Counted from the first letter of the stretch, positions 34,835 through 48,057 are shown. The stretch: DNA of 64,000 nt from Crotalaria pallida (GCA_037953625.1 CM075650.1:149945206-150009205); one strand, 5' to 3'. Notes: generated from the letters alone by a model not told the origin. Program-made: numbers and translations.

Positions 34835-36149
34835 TATACACTTATTAATTATAAAAAAACAAGTAATGGAAATTAATTAAAAAGTGTAACTTTTCACATT
34901 TAAAAAAAAAAGGTATTTGTGATGGGTGTTTTAGAAACTTTAACAAGTCCTAACTCCTAGCTAGATCCAATAAATAATTAAGTATATTTTTTTATAATCG
35001 TAATTAAGTATATTGATTGATCGTACGGTTGTTCATTCTTTTTTTAAAATATAAATAAGAGAATCTAAATAAAAGTTTCCCTCTCCACATATTTTTAAGT
35101 GGAAAAAAGGTGACATGTGGAACTTTTTTATTCTTAATTATTTTGCTTATACAGTTATACACTTATACGTAACAATTTTTATAATAAAAGCTGGAGAAAA
35201 AGAAGCTACATGACAATGATCAGAGGCTGAGAAATAAAGTATATGCCTTTATGATAAAATAGGATTGAAATTTATTTTGAACAAATAAAAAGCGATGGAA
35301 GGACGGAAGAGAGAATTAGAATAATTTAAACATAATCCTGTATATAGACATGCTCACTGGGTTGTAAAGGGGTTTTTGGAATTGTTTATGGTTGCCCCTT
35401 GATATACTTCTTAAACTATTATTACATGCCCCTTGATATTCTTTTGAAGTTATATTTTCTTAATAAATTTTTTTATAATACTGTTTATACATGTGTAATG
35501 AATTTTTGAATCTTCAAATAGCAGAGTATAGAGATAGATAATTAAATTTACTGCATGAAGAGACCGTCTTCATCCAACACAATGAAAGGTTAGATAGAGT
35601 CTAGAAAAAGTTTCAGCCAAAAGGAAAAAAAGTTACAGCTCACAAAATGAAAAGAAAAAAGATAAGATAAAACTGAGGCACTACTAATCCTAGTCCTTTT
35701 TCTCCCTTTGTTGCGTAGTAGTATTATTTCTACTTTTAGAGGGTGGTGGAAGATGTATATACCCTCAAATATTGAATACAAGACGTCAGCACATTCCTTA
35801 ATAAAATTGATCATGTTCTTTCTTTTTCTTTACTTTCCCCCTTTCTTTTATGCTATTTCATGATATACTTTTTGGAAGGACAATTCTAACATAACATGTT
35901 TTGGCTGTTCCTTTTATGGTCACTAGGGAAATGTTTTACACGTGCAATCTCTCCCAAAATTATTCTGCTGAATGTTACACGTGTAATCTTGGCTGATGGT
36001 TAACCTTGACAAAAAACAAATAAATATAAAAATTATACTTACTCTTGTGTCGCTCATAATTTTTTATAAAATATTAACTATATCGATACAACTGTTAAAT
36101 TATTATTGATGGTTTGAAGGTTCTTAAAAAAGGATTACGTTAGAAGGTG
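34835..36149. other. intergenic, no gene seen
   Basis: AT-rich. The ORF at 35590-35814 (minus) has no motif. No repeat with defined ends was seen. Confidence 0.5.
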
Positions 36150-38250
36150 AGAATTATGGTTTAAGTAATAGAGTGAGTTTGGAAGGATGGCTGGATTGAT
36201 ATATGCTTTAATGCATCCGATGGTGGAAGCTGGAATGAGAATGTTATTGATCAGTATTTTCTCCCTCATGATAAGAAATTAATTCTAAATATTCCTTAAT
36301 TACTCAATCAAAATAATAGTGATGAATTGATTTGGAATTTTACCCCACAAGATCTCTTTACTATGTCAAGTGCTTATCATATGGAGATGGAATGGACGCA
36401 TTATCATGATTATGGTGGAGTTGTTTCAAAATTGGTGGGAGATAATACTCTTTGGAAAACTTTTTGGAAGCTGGATATTCCTGAAAAATTGTTTTTTTTT
36501 TTTTTTGGTGTGTGGAGAGTGCTTCATAATAATCTTCCTACTATATTGGGAACTTGATTGAGAAAGAAAGTGCTATCTCGCTCTTGTTGCTCTATATGTG
36601 ATAGGAATTTTGAAAATACAATGCGTGTGTTATAGAAATGTGAGCACATCAGAAATGTATGGATTTCACTGGGTGTTTGCAAAAGTTAGATCCATTAACT
36701 AGTGACGAGAACTGTTCTGACTGGTTTTTAAGGTTGTTGCATTTCTAGATCCATTAATTTTGAGGATATGAATGAAAGTGGCTTGGCTTTTGTTGATCGT
36801 GATGATATGGAAAGAGTGCTTCATTATTGTGGTGTCTATAAATCCAGATATCATGGGTCTATTGTCATACAAGAAGATTTAATTTGGCTATAGTACATGG
36901 TCATAGAGCACCAAAAAATATTGGGTGGCAACGCATTATTATCAAGTAAACATATTATAAAATAGGAGAAGTTGAGGGCATTTTTGTCATTTTCATTTTC
37001 CCTCCTTTATCCTTTCTTTTCCCTCCAAATTTGTTTGTCCGTGCATCGCACGGGAATAAATATTTATCTTAAGTTATTTTTAGTAAATTTTTATTAGTAC
37101 AATTTGGATTACACATAAATATAAAAATGCAAACATACAATTTGCATTTCGATATTATTACAATTTGCACGGGTTATTAATGTTCTTTTCAAAAGGAAAT
37201 AATTTGAATCAAATATTGACATAAAAAATATATAATGCCTAAACGACCCGTCATATGATAATTAACCATAAAAAAAAACTGAATATAATGTAATTTCAGA
37301 AATTCTAATACAAACAAGTCATAATATAGGCAAATTGGTATTAAACATTTAAACAGAACATCATTATGAATAATAAATTTTGGGTACAACGTAAAAAACG
37401 GATATATAAGTATTAAAGATGAGCTATAATTTGGTATATTGATTTAGCTTAATACAATCAAATATTTACTCAGTGATGAATTCAAATTTTAAAAAAATCC
37501 AAAAATTTATACAATATGTTGCAATTTAAATTGTGAAAAATAATGATGCGTTATTTTATACTTTAGACAATATACTTATTTACAATTATGAAGTTCTAAT
37601 ACAAGCAAGTAATTTGAAAGTTCGAATCTTATAAACACGAATTAATTAAAAGTGTGAAAACATGTCTTATATTTTGGGACAGATGTAATAATAATAATGA
37701 TGATGATATATATGGTAAAAAAAATAGCTGCATTTGGACTTGCAAAACGAATTACTAACAAAATGCATTTGGAATGATGGATTAAATAAAACAAAAATCA
37801 AAATGAGTTGGATTTTTTTTAATATAAGAAATTATGTTGTTAATTAAAATTAGAAATCGCATAGTTGATACATTATTAGTTAATTTTTATTAATGAAAAG
37901 GTTGGTAGCTGAAACTAGATATAATTCAAAGGTTAATGTTTATGACTATTCATTTCTAAATACATGTAAATCATTTTTATAAAAAGTTCATATTAACTTA
38001 TTATTTAAAAATACATATTTTCAAAATTTATAATCTAATTTAAACCCGTGCGATGCGCGGATAAATTACTAGTATAGTTAAATTGTATTAGGATAATATA
38101 TAGGTGCTTTAAATGGGAATGTTGAGAATCTGTCTGAGCATGGTAGATTACTTTAAAGTATTAGAGAGCTCGTAAATTCTTTTAATGCTTGCTTTACTTT
38201 TCTTTTGTGTATGGGACATGCATGCAATTTGAATGTTTATAGCCTTGCTA
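36150..38250 (+). pseudogene. degenerate non-LTR retroelement fragment split by a Helitron
   Basis: The left part (36150-36941) encodes, with stops and frameshifts, a second type of LINE-like C terminus. It shows ELIWNFTPQDLFTMSSAYH, then LWKTFWKLDIPEKL..FGVWRVLHNNLPT (zf-RVT core) and a Cys-x2-Cys remnant. After the Helitron (36942-38072), the right part resumes with aggtgctttaaatggg, readable as GALNGN, the usual start of the RNase H-like domain that follows zf-RVT in such elements. This differs from the family at 18330 and 29906. Confidence 0.65.
36942..38072 (+). mobile_element. non-autonomous Helitron, about 1.13 kb
   Basis: The 5' end is A|TC followed by aagtaaacatattataaaat. The 3' end is CTAG|T, preceded by 8 bp and a GC-rich hairpin (ccgtgc-gat-gcgcgg, 38046-38060). 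Insertion between A and T without target duplication fits Helitrons. A second perfect hairpin (ccgtgc-atc-gcacgg) lies at 37039-37053. No Rep/helicase coding. The split retroelement on both sides independently supports the boundaries. Confidence 0.65.
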
Positions 38251-40534
38251 GATGGTCGAGACAGACACTTGTAGACACAGTTTGATTTGATAATTTCAGC
38301 CTTCGTGTTAAACACTATTTGATTTAGTTATAATCTTATTTTTTACCTTTTAAAAAAATATTATTACTACTATATTGTGTTGTATGAGTATGAGTATGGT
38401 ATCGATAATTCGATATGGGTATGTGATACAACATTTTTAAAAAAGTTAGGGTACAGATACGTTTTTATATATTTTATTTTATTAATATAATAATTATATA
38501 TAAATTTAAAAAATATAAAATTGCAAAATACTATAAGTCAATAACTAAAGCAATGCATAATAGAAAAAAAGAGTGAATTCCTAAACTAGTTAAACATTTT
38601 ATTGAATATTTGGCATGAAAAAAAAAATCAAAATAAAATATGAACACCAAATCACTTTCATTATTCTAAATCAACATATTATTCACTATTCCATCTTATG
38701 TTTACAACAATGAAAACAAAAAACAAAGAAAACAAAAGTAACAGGTTATGGGGAGAGGGAGTACATAGTCAACGATGATGAAGCAGGGGAAGGGGGTCAA
38801 GCGAACACAGAAACACACAGCTAGCATAACAAGCGGCCGAGGAGGTCAAGCACAACGACACAACTAGCGGTAGAGGCAAATATGTGACACAAGCGGCATA
38901 GCAAGTGATAGAGACGGCACAACGAGCACATAGAGCGGCAAAGGGGATCAAATGAAACACAATGAGGGACGAAGGGGGTCAAGACATCAGAAAACAAGGA
39001 GATTTGAGAGTGTTTTAATTTCTAAGTTAAGATAAGAAAGGATGAAAAAATAATTGAAAAAAAAAAAGACTTCAGCGTGCTGTACTTATCGTGTGGGTAG
39101 ATACCCATTCAAGTACCCAATATCTTTTTTAATTTTTTTTACCCAAACATACCTGAGTTATACCCATACCCGATATGCGTACGATAACCAAATAAAAGTT
39201 GAAGAGAGCGGGAACACTCAACCTCTTGGAGAGTATCAAGATTTAATCTTAAGTCTTAACCCTTAAAACTGAAAATAAAAAGCTAAAATAAAATAATTTG
39301 ACTAGTTCTTATGTTATAAACACCTTTGTTCCCAATCTAAATTAAATGTACTTGTTCTTGTTCCTTAAAGAAATCCGTAGAGTTAGACCTCTCTTGACGC
39401 ATAATAACTTAGTACGTTCGACAATTTTTTTTACTTCTTCATAAGCTTACTTTCATATCACTTTATCTTTAGGAGAGGTAAGCACATACATACAATAACA
39501 ACCAAATATGACTAAGAGATGTGAGTATATATAGATCTTTGAAAAAGGTGGTTGTTAAACAAGTAGACACACACCATCTCTTCCTAATTTGATTCACTGA
39601 ATTTAAGCAACTTTTGCCACCTACAGTTTAATGGAATTATGGATACCGAATTCAGGCTTGTTAACAAGTATATATAGCGATCCGAGCCCACATCATTCAG
39701 AGAACTTAATTGCTAGAACAACCACAACCACTTCTAAGAAAGACTAGTTGAAGAGAGCGGGAACATACATAGTAGTAGTAATTCATGGTGATCATGACAA
39801 GGCAAGCCCATCCTCACCGCATTGACTTCAAATCTGATGCGGTGGATGGTCCATGCCTTAATAAAATTCCTGTTTATACCAGAGCACGTGTTATCCGATG
39901 CTACCTCTAATCAAAGAACTAAATGAAATGGAAAGTTACTAGAAATTATAGTTTTTCATATTCTCAATAGAAAGAAAAATGTGAATTTGTAATATTATTT
40001 TTTTTATGTATAAGAATCTTAATAATAAGTACCTTAACTTATTTTTGGCTACACCCAACAATTTTCTTAAAGTAATTAATATATATATATAATTATATTA
40101 TTGTTACAATTTGCCATGTATTAAGTGCCTGCCTAATCTATATTTAAAATTCTTCAGCTATATGTATATCAAAGTTCAAAGCTGATATTAGCTGATATTA
40201 GGTGATTCATGCCTATTTTTTCTTTTTGGTTTTCCAAGGTATCCACATATGCTCAATTAGTTGATTAATCTTTTTTACTATATGTCACGAAGAATTGCCG
40301 CATGAATTGAAAACGAATTCAGTTTTGGCCAATATAAAAATAGATGTGGCAAAAATCATGGGGGTGGGGGCGGACAACATGGGATATCGAGAAAAAATTA
40401 CATTTTGTGCAATCTACAAATCACCAATTTGTAACAAGTATCATTACTCTTTTGCAAACCCATGATATTTTGAGGGATTTGTCGTGGGTCCTTGAGATTA
40501 ATTCGCGTCGAGATCATGAGGGTGCCTTTTCGAG
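38251..40534. other. intergenic, no gene seen
   Basis: Mostly AT-rich. A purine-rich patch at 38750-39000 (gcggc/aagggggtcaagc phrases) lies between two stretches rich in tacccatac/gtatgggta-type words (38385-38460 and 39095-39190). This may be the interior and inverted ends of an unrecognised non-autonomous element. No coding region is supported. Confidence 0.4.
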
Positions 40535-40632
40535 TTGGATGTTATTTATAGGAATCAAACCTGTAGCTACTTGCACCCGGACCCCATTCCTAAAATTTTA
40601 GTTACTTCTATAAGATCAGTTGAGCCAACTCC
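40535..40632 (-). mobile_element. SINE-A fragment
   Basis: The reverse complement carries the 5' part of SINE-A: a box-A-like cagttg and tcctatttataag region, gaatggggtccgggtgca, and a degraded box B. The body and tail are missing. Confidence 0.5.
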
Positions 40633-40836
40633 CATTAGTTTTTAATGTATATTTTAGCTAGCTTAATATTTCAATTACTCCGCAATCTATATGTTGCATA
40701 TGTTAAGACTTAAGAGAGGTCACACATACATATCAAAGTATTTTCTTCATCTTACTTTTACATATATATTTTACATTTTTTTATTCAAATATATACAATT
40801 TTATTAAATAAATTTTTAATAATTAAAAAAAATTAA

Positions 40837-41192
40837 GAGTGAAGACCCAATTTGATCCCTCAAATTTTTTGATTAGGACATTTTAGTCCCTCAAAAATTA
40901 TAATTCACTTTTAGTTTCTAAAGAATTTAAAAAATACAACTTTAGTCCCTGTTTTCATTCGGTTAACTACTGTCACTATTGACATAAACTGTAACATTTC
41001 ATTCTCAGGTGCTAATGGCCTCCCACTAAATGTCCCTAGTGCTTCTGGAAACAGTGACAATAGTTAACAGAATGAAAACAGAAACTAAAGTGATATTTTT
41101 TAAATTCTTTAGGGACTAAAAATGAATTATAATTTTTGAAGGACTAAAGTGTCCCAATCGAAAAACTTGAAGACCAAATCGAGCCTTCACTC
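40837..41192. mobile_element. non-autonomous MULE-like foldback with perfect 9-bp duplication
   Basis: Ends gagtgaag and cttcactc. The arms are about 130 bp (ccctcaaattttttgat, ggacattttagtccctcaaa, and their inverted partners). The flanks aaaaattaa (40828-40836 and 41193-41201) are a perfect 9-bp direct repeat, the Mutator-like signature. No coding. Confidence 0.75.
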
Positions 41193-41201
41193 AAAAATTA
41201 A

Positions 41202-42269
41202 TAATAAAAAATTTCCTAAAAAAACATGTATAGGAGAAAAAATGTGATATGTGTATAAATTGTGAGTATAAACCGGTGATATTTTGGATGATGTTTTCAA
41301 ATAGTAATTTTGTGTTTTTAAAAAAAAAAAAAGAAAAAGTTTACTACTTTGGGTTGAAAAGGATCACCAATTTTGGCAGGTTTGTGGCCAATCAATGAGC
41401 TTTATCTCTCTCTCTTTAACACACCAGTTTACACAAGCAAATACTTATGCTACTGCAAGCTAAAAATTCTCCTCTCTCTTGTAGCCCTTAATTCATAAGC
41501 TAATATGTTTACACTTTACCATAAGAATACTCTTAATTCGGTCTTCATAAACTTCCCGATGTAGATATCCTTAGTAATCCTCAAATTTATTGAATTCGAA
41601 AATTCGAAAATTTTAAAGATACTATACTGTTCTAAGATACAGTACTTGTTAGTATTTGTCTAAAGAATATTTAACTCAATTTGGCATACTATATATACAT
41701 GATCAATTAAACAATAAAAAAAGGTGATAAATATAGTTTTGGTTCACTTGATACAAGTAATACAACTTCTTTTTGGGTTTAAGACATGTTGCTGAAACTC
41801 TTCCTCAATTGAGAGGAGCATTTTAGGCTTGGAAATTCGTGTCTTCTCCCTAGTAAAACCATAAAAGTGCTGATTCTGAACTGTCTGTATAATAGCATGG
41901 GACACAAGATTTTTTTCATCAGCAAAAATTCAATTATAGGGAGTACTAGATTCACTCCAAAGTCCAAACCCACCAACGTCACAAGGATTTTAGTTACAAT
42001 GAATTATTAAGATAACCTATTGCTATTGGTGACATGCACCAATAAAAAATTAGTTTTCATGTAACAACAATTAAACAAGCACCAAGTTTTCATCTTCACT
42101 TGGTCCAAGATTGAAGTTGTCCTCTAATACCCTGCTCATTAAAAGAAGGAATAGATTAGAATTAGGGAATAAAGAGATAAAGAAAGATGGATTAGAACTA
42201 CAAAAATAAAAGGCAGTCGAATAGTGTGTCAGTAACTCAGTATACACATATTTAACCTTGTTGCTTAGG
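41202..42269. other. intergenic, no gene seen
   Basis: AT-rich with no recognisable gene. The ORF at 41779-41982 (minus) has no motif. Confidence 0.5.
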
Positions 42270-43155
42270 CAGGGATGGCAACGGGGCGGGGATAGGGCGG
42301 GGGTACTTTCCCATTTCCCATCCTCGGGTCCCATTCCTCCCCCATCCCCATCCCCAAACCCCATCTCGGGTAGAAATTGTTCCCCATCCCCATTCCCCAC
42401 GGGGTCCCCAAACATACGCGATTTTTTTTTAAAAAAATCGTAACTTCCATTTGAATCGTCATAAAAATGCAATTTTGACAAAAGCAAACAAAGATAATCA
42501 GTTACAAGTAAATCAAAAATTAAAGAACTAAACTCCAAAATAGAGCTACATTAACAGAGAGAAAAAGAAGAAGAAAGGTAACAACATTAACCACACACCT
42601 GAGAGGCTGAGATGGCAACGGTGGGTGGCGGACTGGCGGAACAGTGACGAGCTGAGAAGAATTGAGAAGAACAGTGGCGGAACAGTGAGGAGTCGCGATA
42701 GGAAGAACTGAGAAGAGAAAGGGGCGGCGTGGTCTGGGCGGAGGCCGGAGGAGTCGCACGGTGAAGGAGGACTGAGAAGAGAAAGGTGCGGCGGAAGAGT
42801 GAATCAGCACGGTGAAGGAGAAGAAGAAATTAGGGATTTAGTTGAAAGTGGAATGGGCGAATGGCTGCTGCAGTGCTGGTATGTAGTTGAAATTAGGGTT
42901 GAAAGGTGAAATTACCAAAAAAACCAATTCTTTTAATTACATAAAAGTTAAAAACTAAGGGTGTATATGTAAAATAGGCGGGGAACGGGGCCCCGCGGGG
43001 ACGGGGGGACCTATCCCATTCCCCGCCCCGAAATCTGTACGGGAAAAAATCCCCCCCATCCCCGACCCCGACGGGGAAAAATCCCCGAAATCGGGGACCC
43101 GAACGGGGCGTTCCCCGCGGGGATCCCCGAATGGCGTTCCCCATTGCCACCCCTA
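42270..43155. mobile_element. GC-rich non-autonomous hAT element, 886 bp
   Basis: The left end cagggatggcaacggggcgg and the right end ccccattgccaccccta are inverted repeats; the first and last about 200 bp are runs of ggggcggggat/atccccgcccc. The 8-bp flanks tgcttagg (42262-42269) and tgcgtatg (43156-43163) match at six of eight positions. The centre is a purine-rich tandem-like tract (gaactgagaagag, cagtggcggaacagtga). The ORFs across it are products of base bias. Confidence 0.75.
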
Positions 43156-44963
43156 TGCGTATGCAAGAGATGCTTTGTCAAGACAACTTAAATCTCTTTA
43201 TCAAAGGTTCATACAGAGTAGGCAATAGGCCAGTTTTGAGATTTTGGGCATATTTGAATAATCTGTGGCACAAACATGGATTAGAATAAATCTACTCGAA
43301 AATATAGAAAAAAGTGGGGGAAGGGAAGTAAGTGAGGTAAAAGGGATGTGTGTTTTCTGAGTATCTAAATCACAATGTATCAAACATAAATATCTGACAT
43401 TGTTTGTTAGCATTTTCTTACCCCTTTTCAATTCATCAAAGTGTTGCAGAAGAGAAATAGTTAAACATACATTTGCCATGGATTGGGTCTAAAATCCAAT
43501 GCAAACAACACCTAATATGTTTGTAATCAAATGCTGCATAATCATTAAATGTGAGTAAACCATACCAGTACATGAACTTGGTGCATTGGCTCCATACCAA
43601 GAATTAAAAATAATAATAACAATAAATAAAAAAACCAGCTCCTATGTAACCACAAAAGGGAAAAATTCACTTCTAAACATTTTCATGGAATATTAAAAAA
43701 TCACAATGGTAAAGTTAAAGGATTAAATGATAGAAAACCAGCAATCAGAACATGAAGATTTGAAATGAAAATAACCTTTAATATGTTAATCAAATGCTGC
43801 ATAATCATTAAATTTTCATCAGGGTTTCTTAATCCTAATAATCTGTATCTTGATTTTGCCTTTGCTTTGTGTTAATGACTCAGAACCTATAGAACTTGAT
43901 TGGCTGTGTTGTTCCTGGTTTCTGATGTTTTGCTGTCAAATTTGATGAAGGCCCTTCCATCCCTGGGAAGTGCCGTTTTTTGGCAATTAGAGAGTCTTTT
44001 TACTTACCTGGTATGTGGAATCTTCAGCAATGTTTTTCTGTCGCATTTCTCATATTCTTACCCTTCCAAAACATGCCTATATGTTTGATCATGTTTTTGT
44101 TTATTTGATCTATCTGGTCTAATTATAAATTTCTCAGAGTCTCGAAATTTTTAAGAATTGAAGTTGGTTGAACACGAAATTGGATGCTACTTGTTTGTTG
44201 TTTGTAATTTCATCGTAGCTATCCTTACGGTATAATCTGATCAGTTGTTTCTTTACTTTTGTGTTTTTTATGTAGGAATGATCATCGAAGTTTCAAACGA
44301 TGGACTAAGTGTTTTAGAACTTAAATATAAGGATTCAGTGGTAAGTTAGTTAAGTTGATTGCTATTGTTCCTAAGTTTTTAATTTTTTTAATTTTCATTT
44401 TAATTTTACTTTTACAATTGATTATATACTATATTTTGTGCATGCAGGATATTTTGGTGTGAGATGATTTTACAATGAAAGGAGATATGCTGATATGCAT
44501 CCAAAGAATATCGTGTCGTTGATGGGGCATTTGCAACCTTTTCTCAATGTACCATGTCTGAAAATTTGCTTTAAAGTTGGCTAGACTACAACTTGGTATG
44601 TGTATCTGATATAATTGAATTATTAATCATTCTTTTTTTAACTGCTCTTGTTTATATATTCAGATGTCAGCTGTAATCAATTTGAAAGATAAAATTTCTG
44701 ACTTTAGGAAAGAGCAGTTGATGGAGTTGGTGATATCACAGGTGGAATTGAAGACTTGTAAATTTTGAAGTCAATCAAGGAGACAGGTAAAATCTTAATA
44801 AATTTGAACTCCTTTGAAATTTATGTATGACTTAGCTTGCAATCTTGCATATACAATTTTTCTTTTTTGTGTTTTTAATACATGACTTACATATACAAAT
44901 CGATGTTATAAACTATAGTAATGAATATACCATATAGGGGAGATTGCAATAAAAAGATCATCG
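43156..44963. other. intergenic; a few splice-like signals
   Basis: A 23-base direct repeat, written here as caaatgctgcataat then cattaaat, occurs at about 43529 and 43792. On the plus strand, tttatgtag|GAATGATC...GTGgtaagtta (44276-44347) and catgcag|GATATTTTGG (about 44450) look like exon borders, but no protein family could be read from the pieces. It may be a decayed gene or non-coding transcript. Confidence 0.3.
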
Positions 44964-47900
44964 CTACCTCCTCCAACATATCATTCCTTCACGAGCTAGT
45001 GTTCCTTCAAGGTCTCCTATAATTCTAGCTGTCCTAACTTCAAGGCCTCTCTGAACTTCTTGGAACATGTTTCTAATACTGTCAGCAAATCGCTTCATGT
45101 CAATGCCTGCACTTTTCTCCATCTCTTCTGCCACTCCAACAAATCCAGACACAATCTTTGATTGGAGTTCCATTAGTTTTTGTCCGGTTGCAACTATGTA
45201 TCTCTGCAGCTGAAATGTTTCCTCTAGGAAGTGTTCCAGCGTTGATGCTTTCTCCTTTTTTCTTGTAGAATCGAAATCTCCACGGTTTGCATACAGATCA
45301 TTCTCATGCTGAAATAATAATGTGCAAGAAATTATTGAATTATGTTCAACTTTGTTTATTGCCAAATTAAGTTTGGCACTAGAGTTTAGATAACAATTAA
45401 GCACCATTGCTCCATTTGGCAATTATCAGATATATTTATTAAGACAACGATGAGTCGACGACAACAGCAACAACAACAAAGTCTTTTCCACTATAATTTA
45501 GGTAACGTTTAAGCAATATTGTCCCATTTATGAATATCATATGATGATATTAGAACAACAACAAAGCCTTTTTCTATTAGTGGGGTGATACAAATATTAA
45601 AAGGGAGCTACAATTCTACGAAGACTCCAAAGCTAATAGATTGCTGAGACATATTGAGCATATCTGTTCTATACCAAAAAAAGGGCATATTAAGCATATT
45701 GACAAACACAAGAATGTAGTTTTAAGCAACATTGCTCCATTTTTTATCACTATATCAGATATGGATATTAATAATGAGCCAAAACTATTCCATAGCTACA
45801 AGATTGATTAGATATTTTGAGCTTACGGCCAATGGTTTTTATTGTCAAAACTAATAAAATTATATAGGATCGATGCTTACCATCCGTCTGCAAAGATCAT
45901 CAGTCTTCTCTTGAAGGGATCGGTATCTTCCAACTTGTTTATTCAACAAAGTAGTCAAGAACAGGTAAGCCTTTATACCGTCTTTGCTATCATCACCAAT
46001 TTCTGCATGTTCATCATTAGCTTGCCTTCCTGTCAACCTTTCGACAAGAACAAGTTGCTGCTTCAGCCTCTTTATCTTGTAAGAAACTCCAAGAGCATGA
46101 AGATCCATCTTCCATGTTGACTTTTTTGTGTTATTAGAGGACTGGCTAGAAGATGCTGTCTTTTCAGCAGCATCAACTTCTGCTTGATTTGGACTTTGAA
46201 TTTGCATAGAACTATTCTCCCTAGAGACAACCTTTTCTTCTTCAATATCATTTTCCGGAGATTGAACTACTAAATTGGCATTGTTAGACTCATCATGTGC
46301 CAGAGGTTGTACTTCTTTTGCACAATCTTCCTCAATTACAGTTTCCATCATTTGTTGCTCCTTTTCACCTGGTTTTCTCTTGACAACCTTAACTTTGGCC
46401 CAGACAGGATCTTGGACTAGTTCTGAAGATTGTGGAGGCAAATTTGAGTGATTTCTAAAGCAGCTCAATGGCCTCATTTGTGTTGTAAATTGCTCTTTCA
46501 AGGAAGTCACCTCATCTTCTCTCTCCAACAATAAGGCCTCCAATTTCATCTTCTCATGCCTTAGCTGTGTCACATCCTTAACCAATCCCTCCACATGAGA
46601 CTGCAGCTGCTTTGTCTCTAATTCGGTTCGCAATAATTGCCACCGAAATGCCTCTAATTTCTCATCTTTGAGTCTCATTTGATCTACAAAAGCTTCCAGC
46701 TCTAAATGATGCCTTTGTTCAATCAAAGTTGCATATCTTTCTGCCTCAGCTCTCATCCAATCTTCCAAACGCTGTGCATTAGCAGGAACGGCTACACACA
46801 AAATAATCGACATGCTAAGGGAAAATAGAATCTTTAATAACAAACAAATTAAAGAATCAAATTAAGATACAGAAGTTTAAGTAATTTAGTCTTACACATG
46901 TCTTCATTTCTTTGTGGTATGTAGTGATCAGAAAAGGGTGAAAAAAGGTCTGGTTCCTTTACAATCTGTGATGAGCCTGTTGAACTATGCTGCATGCCTC
47001 TAGCACCAGGAAAAACATCCATCCTAGAACTCAAGTTCACCAACATGCTTTTTAAGGAATGCCTGTCATGCTTCCCTTCTGAAACCGCCCTCCACTTTTC
47101 TGTTTCATGCTCAGCTTGCTTCCTTCTAGCTTTTGATAATTTAACTTCCTTTAACAGCATTTGCTTTTCTGCAATATCCAGCTTAGACTTCCTCAACATT
47201 GCTGACAAGATTTTATCCTTTTGTTCCAAATCCTTGTGCAACTTGCCAATCTCCATAGACAATTTTTGAGCCATCAAATCTGACCCCTCCTTGTTCTCCA
47301 ACACCGCACCAAGCTCCTGTTTCGTAGCTTCCAATTGCTTCACCGTGCGCCCGAGTTCAGCCTCAAGCTGCCTTTGGTTTGAAACCAATTCTATGAAAGC
47401 AGTTTTGTGTTTCTTGAGATCAGAAGAATGTTCTTGAGCTTCATGCTTAGCAGCTTCTCTTAATTTTTCTGCTTCCCTTTCAGCTTTTGTCAGCTTTTCT
47501 TCTAGCTCCTTCCTCTTCTGCTCCTCTTCTTCAATCACCTTGTCCCTACACTCAACCATTTCCTTCAACTTCTGATTCAATTCAGAAATTTCTGCATCCT
47601 TGTTTTTCTCAAAAACTCTCAACTCATTCAGTAGAGCACCAATCTGCTGCCTCAGCTTCCTCCTTTCACTAAACCAGCTTTGCTCTTGTGCAGCAAATAT
47701 TCCAACAACTTTCTCATTGGCTTTGGCATCCTCATGCCTCATCTTTTTCAGATTCTCAATTTCTCTCTCAGCACTTTTCAGCTTGCAAATGAGTTTGTTG
47801 CTGCTGCTGCTGCTGTCTCCTTCACTTGGCACTCCCTTCTGAACTTTCCACACAATCAATCCTAAAAGCTGAGCACTCCCTTGAAGTATCGTATCGCGAA

Positions 47901-48057
47901 TCTCGGACAATCTTTCAACTTCGACATGTGGTTTTGTGAGGATTTGCAGTGCAAAGAATGCACAAGAAACACCAAAATACATTGGATACATGTTTTCTGT
48001 TTCACTCTTCTTGTCATATCCAATTTTATCTAAGAAAGATAGTTCCTTCTCTCCCAT
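44964..48057 (-). CDS. long coiled-coil protein of unknown function, three coding exons, 805 residues
   Basis: Exons are 48057-46896, 46791-45881 and 45308-44964. All introns are GT-AG and phases agree (1162 + 911 + 345 = 2418 nt). An acceptor (ttttatttgcag) at 48078 upstream of the ATG shows a further intron in the 5' UTR. The N terminus has a short hydrophobic stretch (MYPMYFGVSCAFFALQIL, residues 23-40) and a second around 64-72, so membrane association is possible. A Ser run (82-86) precedes a Glu/Lys/Arg-rich coiled coil from about 89 to 345. A second coiled coil covers about 395-495, followed by an acidic low-complexity linker, then a conserved-looking C terminus (LHALGVSYKIKRLKQQL onwards). 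The overall type is annotated in plants as myosin heavy chain-like or CAP-Gly linker-like, but there is no motor or CAP-Gly domain. Its role is not known to me. Confidence 0.85.
45309..45880. repeat. intron 2 of the coiled-coil gene: decayed internal repeats and SINE tails
   Basis: A segment (aagca-c/a-attg-t/c-tccatt...atatcagatatg) recurs three times, near 45395, 45508 and 45722. Two inverted SINE 3' ends (caacaacaacaaagtcttt, acaacaacaaagccttttt), related to 6657-6777, lie near 45466 and 45555. Confidence 0.5.

Noticed and set aside
37039..37053. Perfect GC hairpin considered as a Helitron 3' end
   Set aside because: No CTRR-T follows it within the usual distance. The retroelement frame shows that the inserted DNA extends from 36942 to 38072.
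42071..43150. Several long ORFs (up to 155 codons) in both strands
   Set aside because: They follow the GC-rich terminal repeats and purine-rich centre of the hAT derivative, overlap each other in different frames, and are of low complexity.
44276..44760. Spliced gene on the plus strand next to the coiled-coil gene
   Set aside because: Several exon-like borders exist, but joined pieces give short frames with stops and no recognisable family. It was left as an unsupported remark.
46994..47865. Plus-strand ORFs opposite the coiled-coil gene
   Set aside because: They are antisense shadows of a well-supported coding exon: Leu/Ser/Phe-rich products from Glu/Lys codons.
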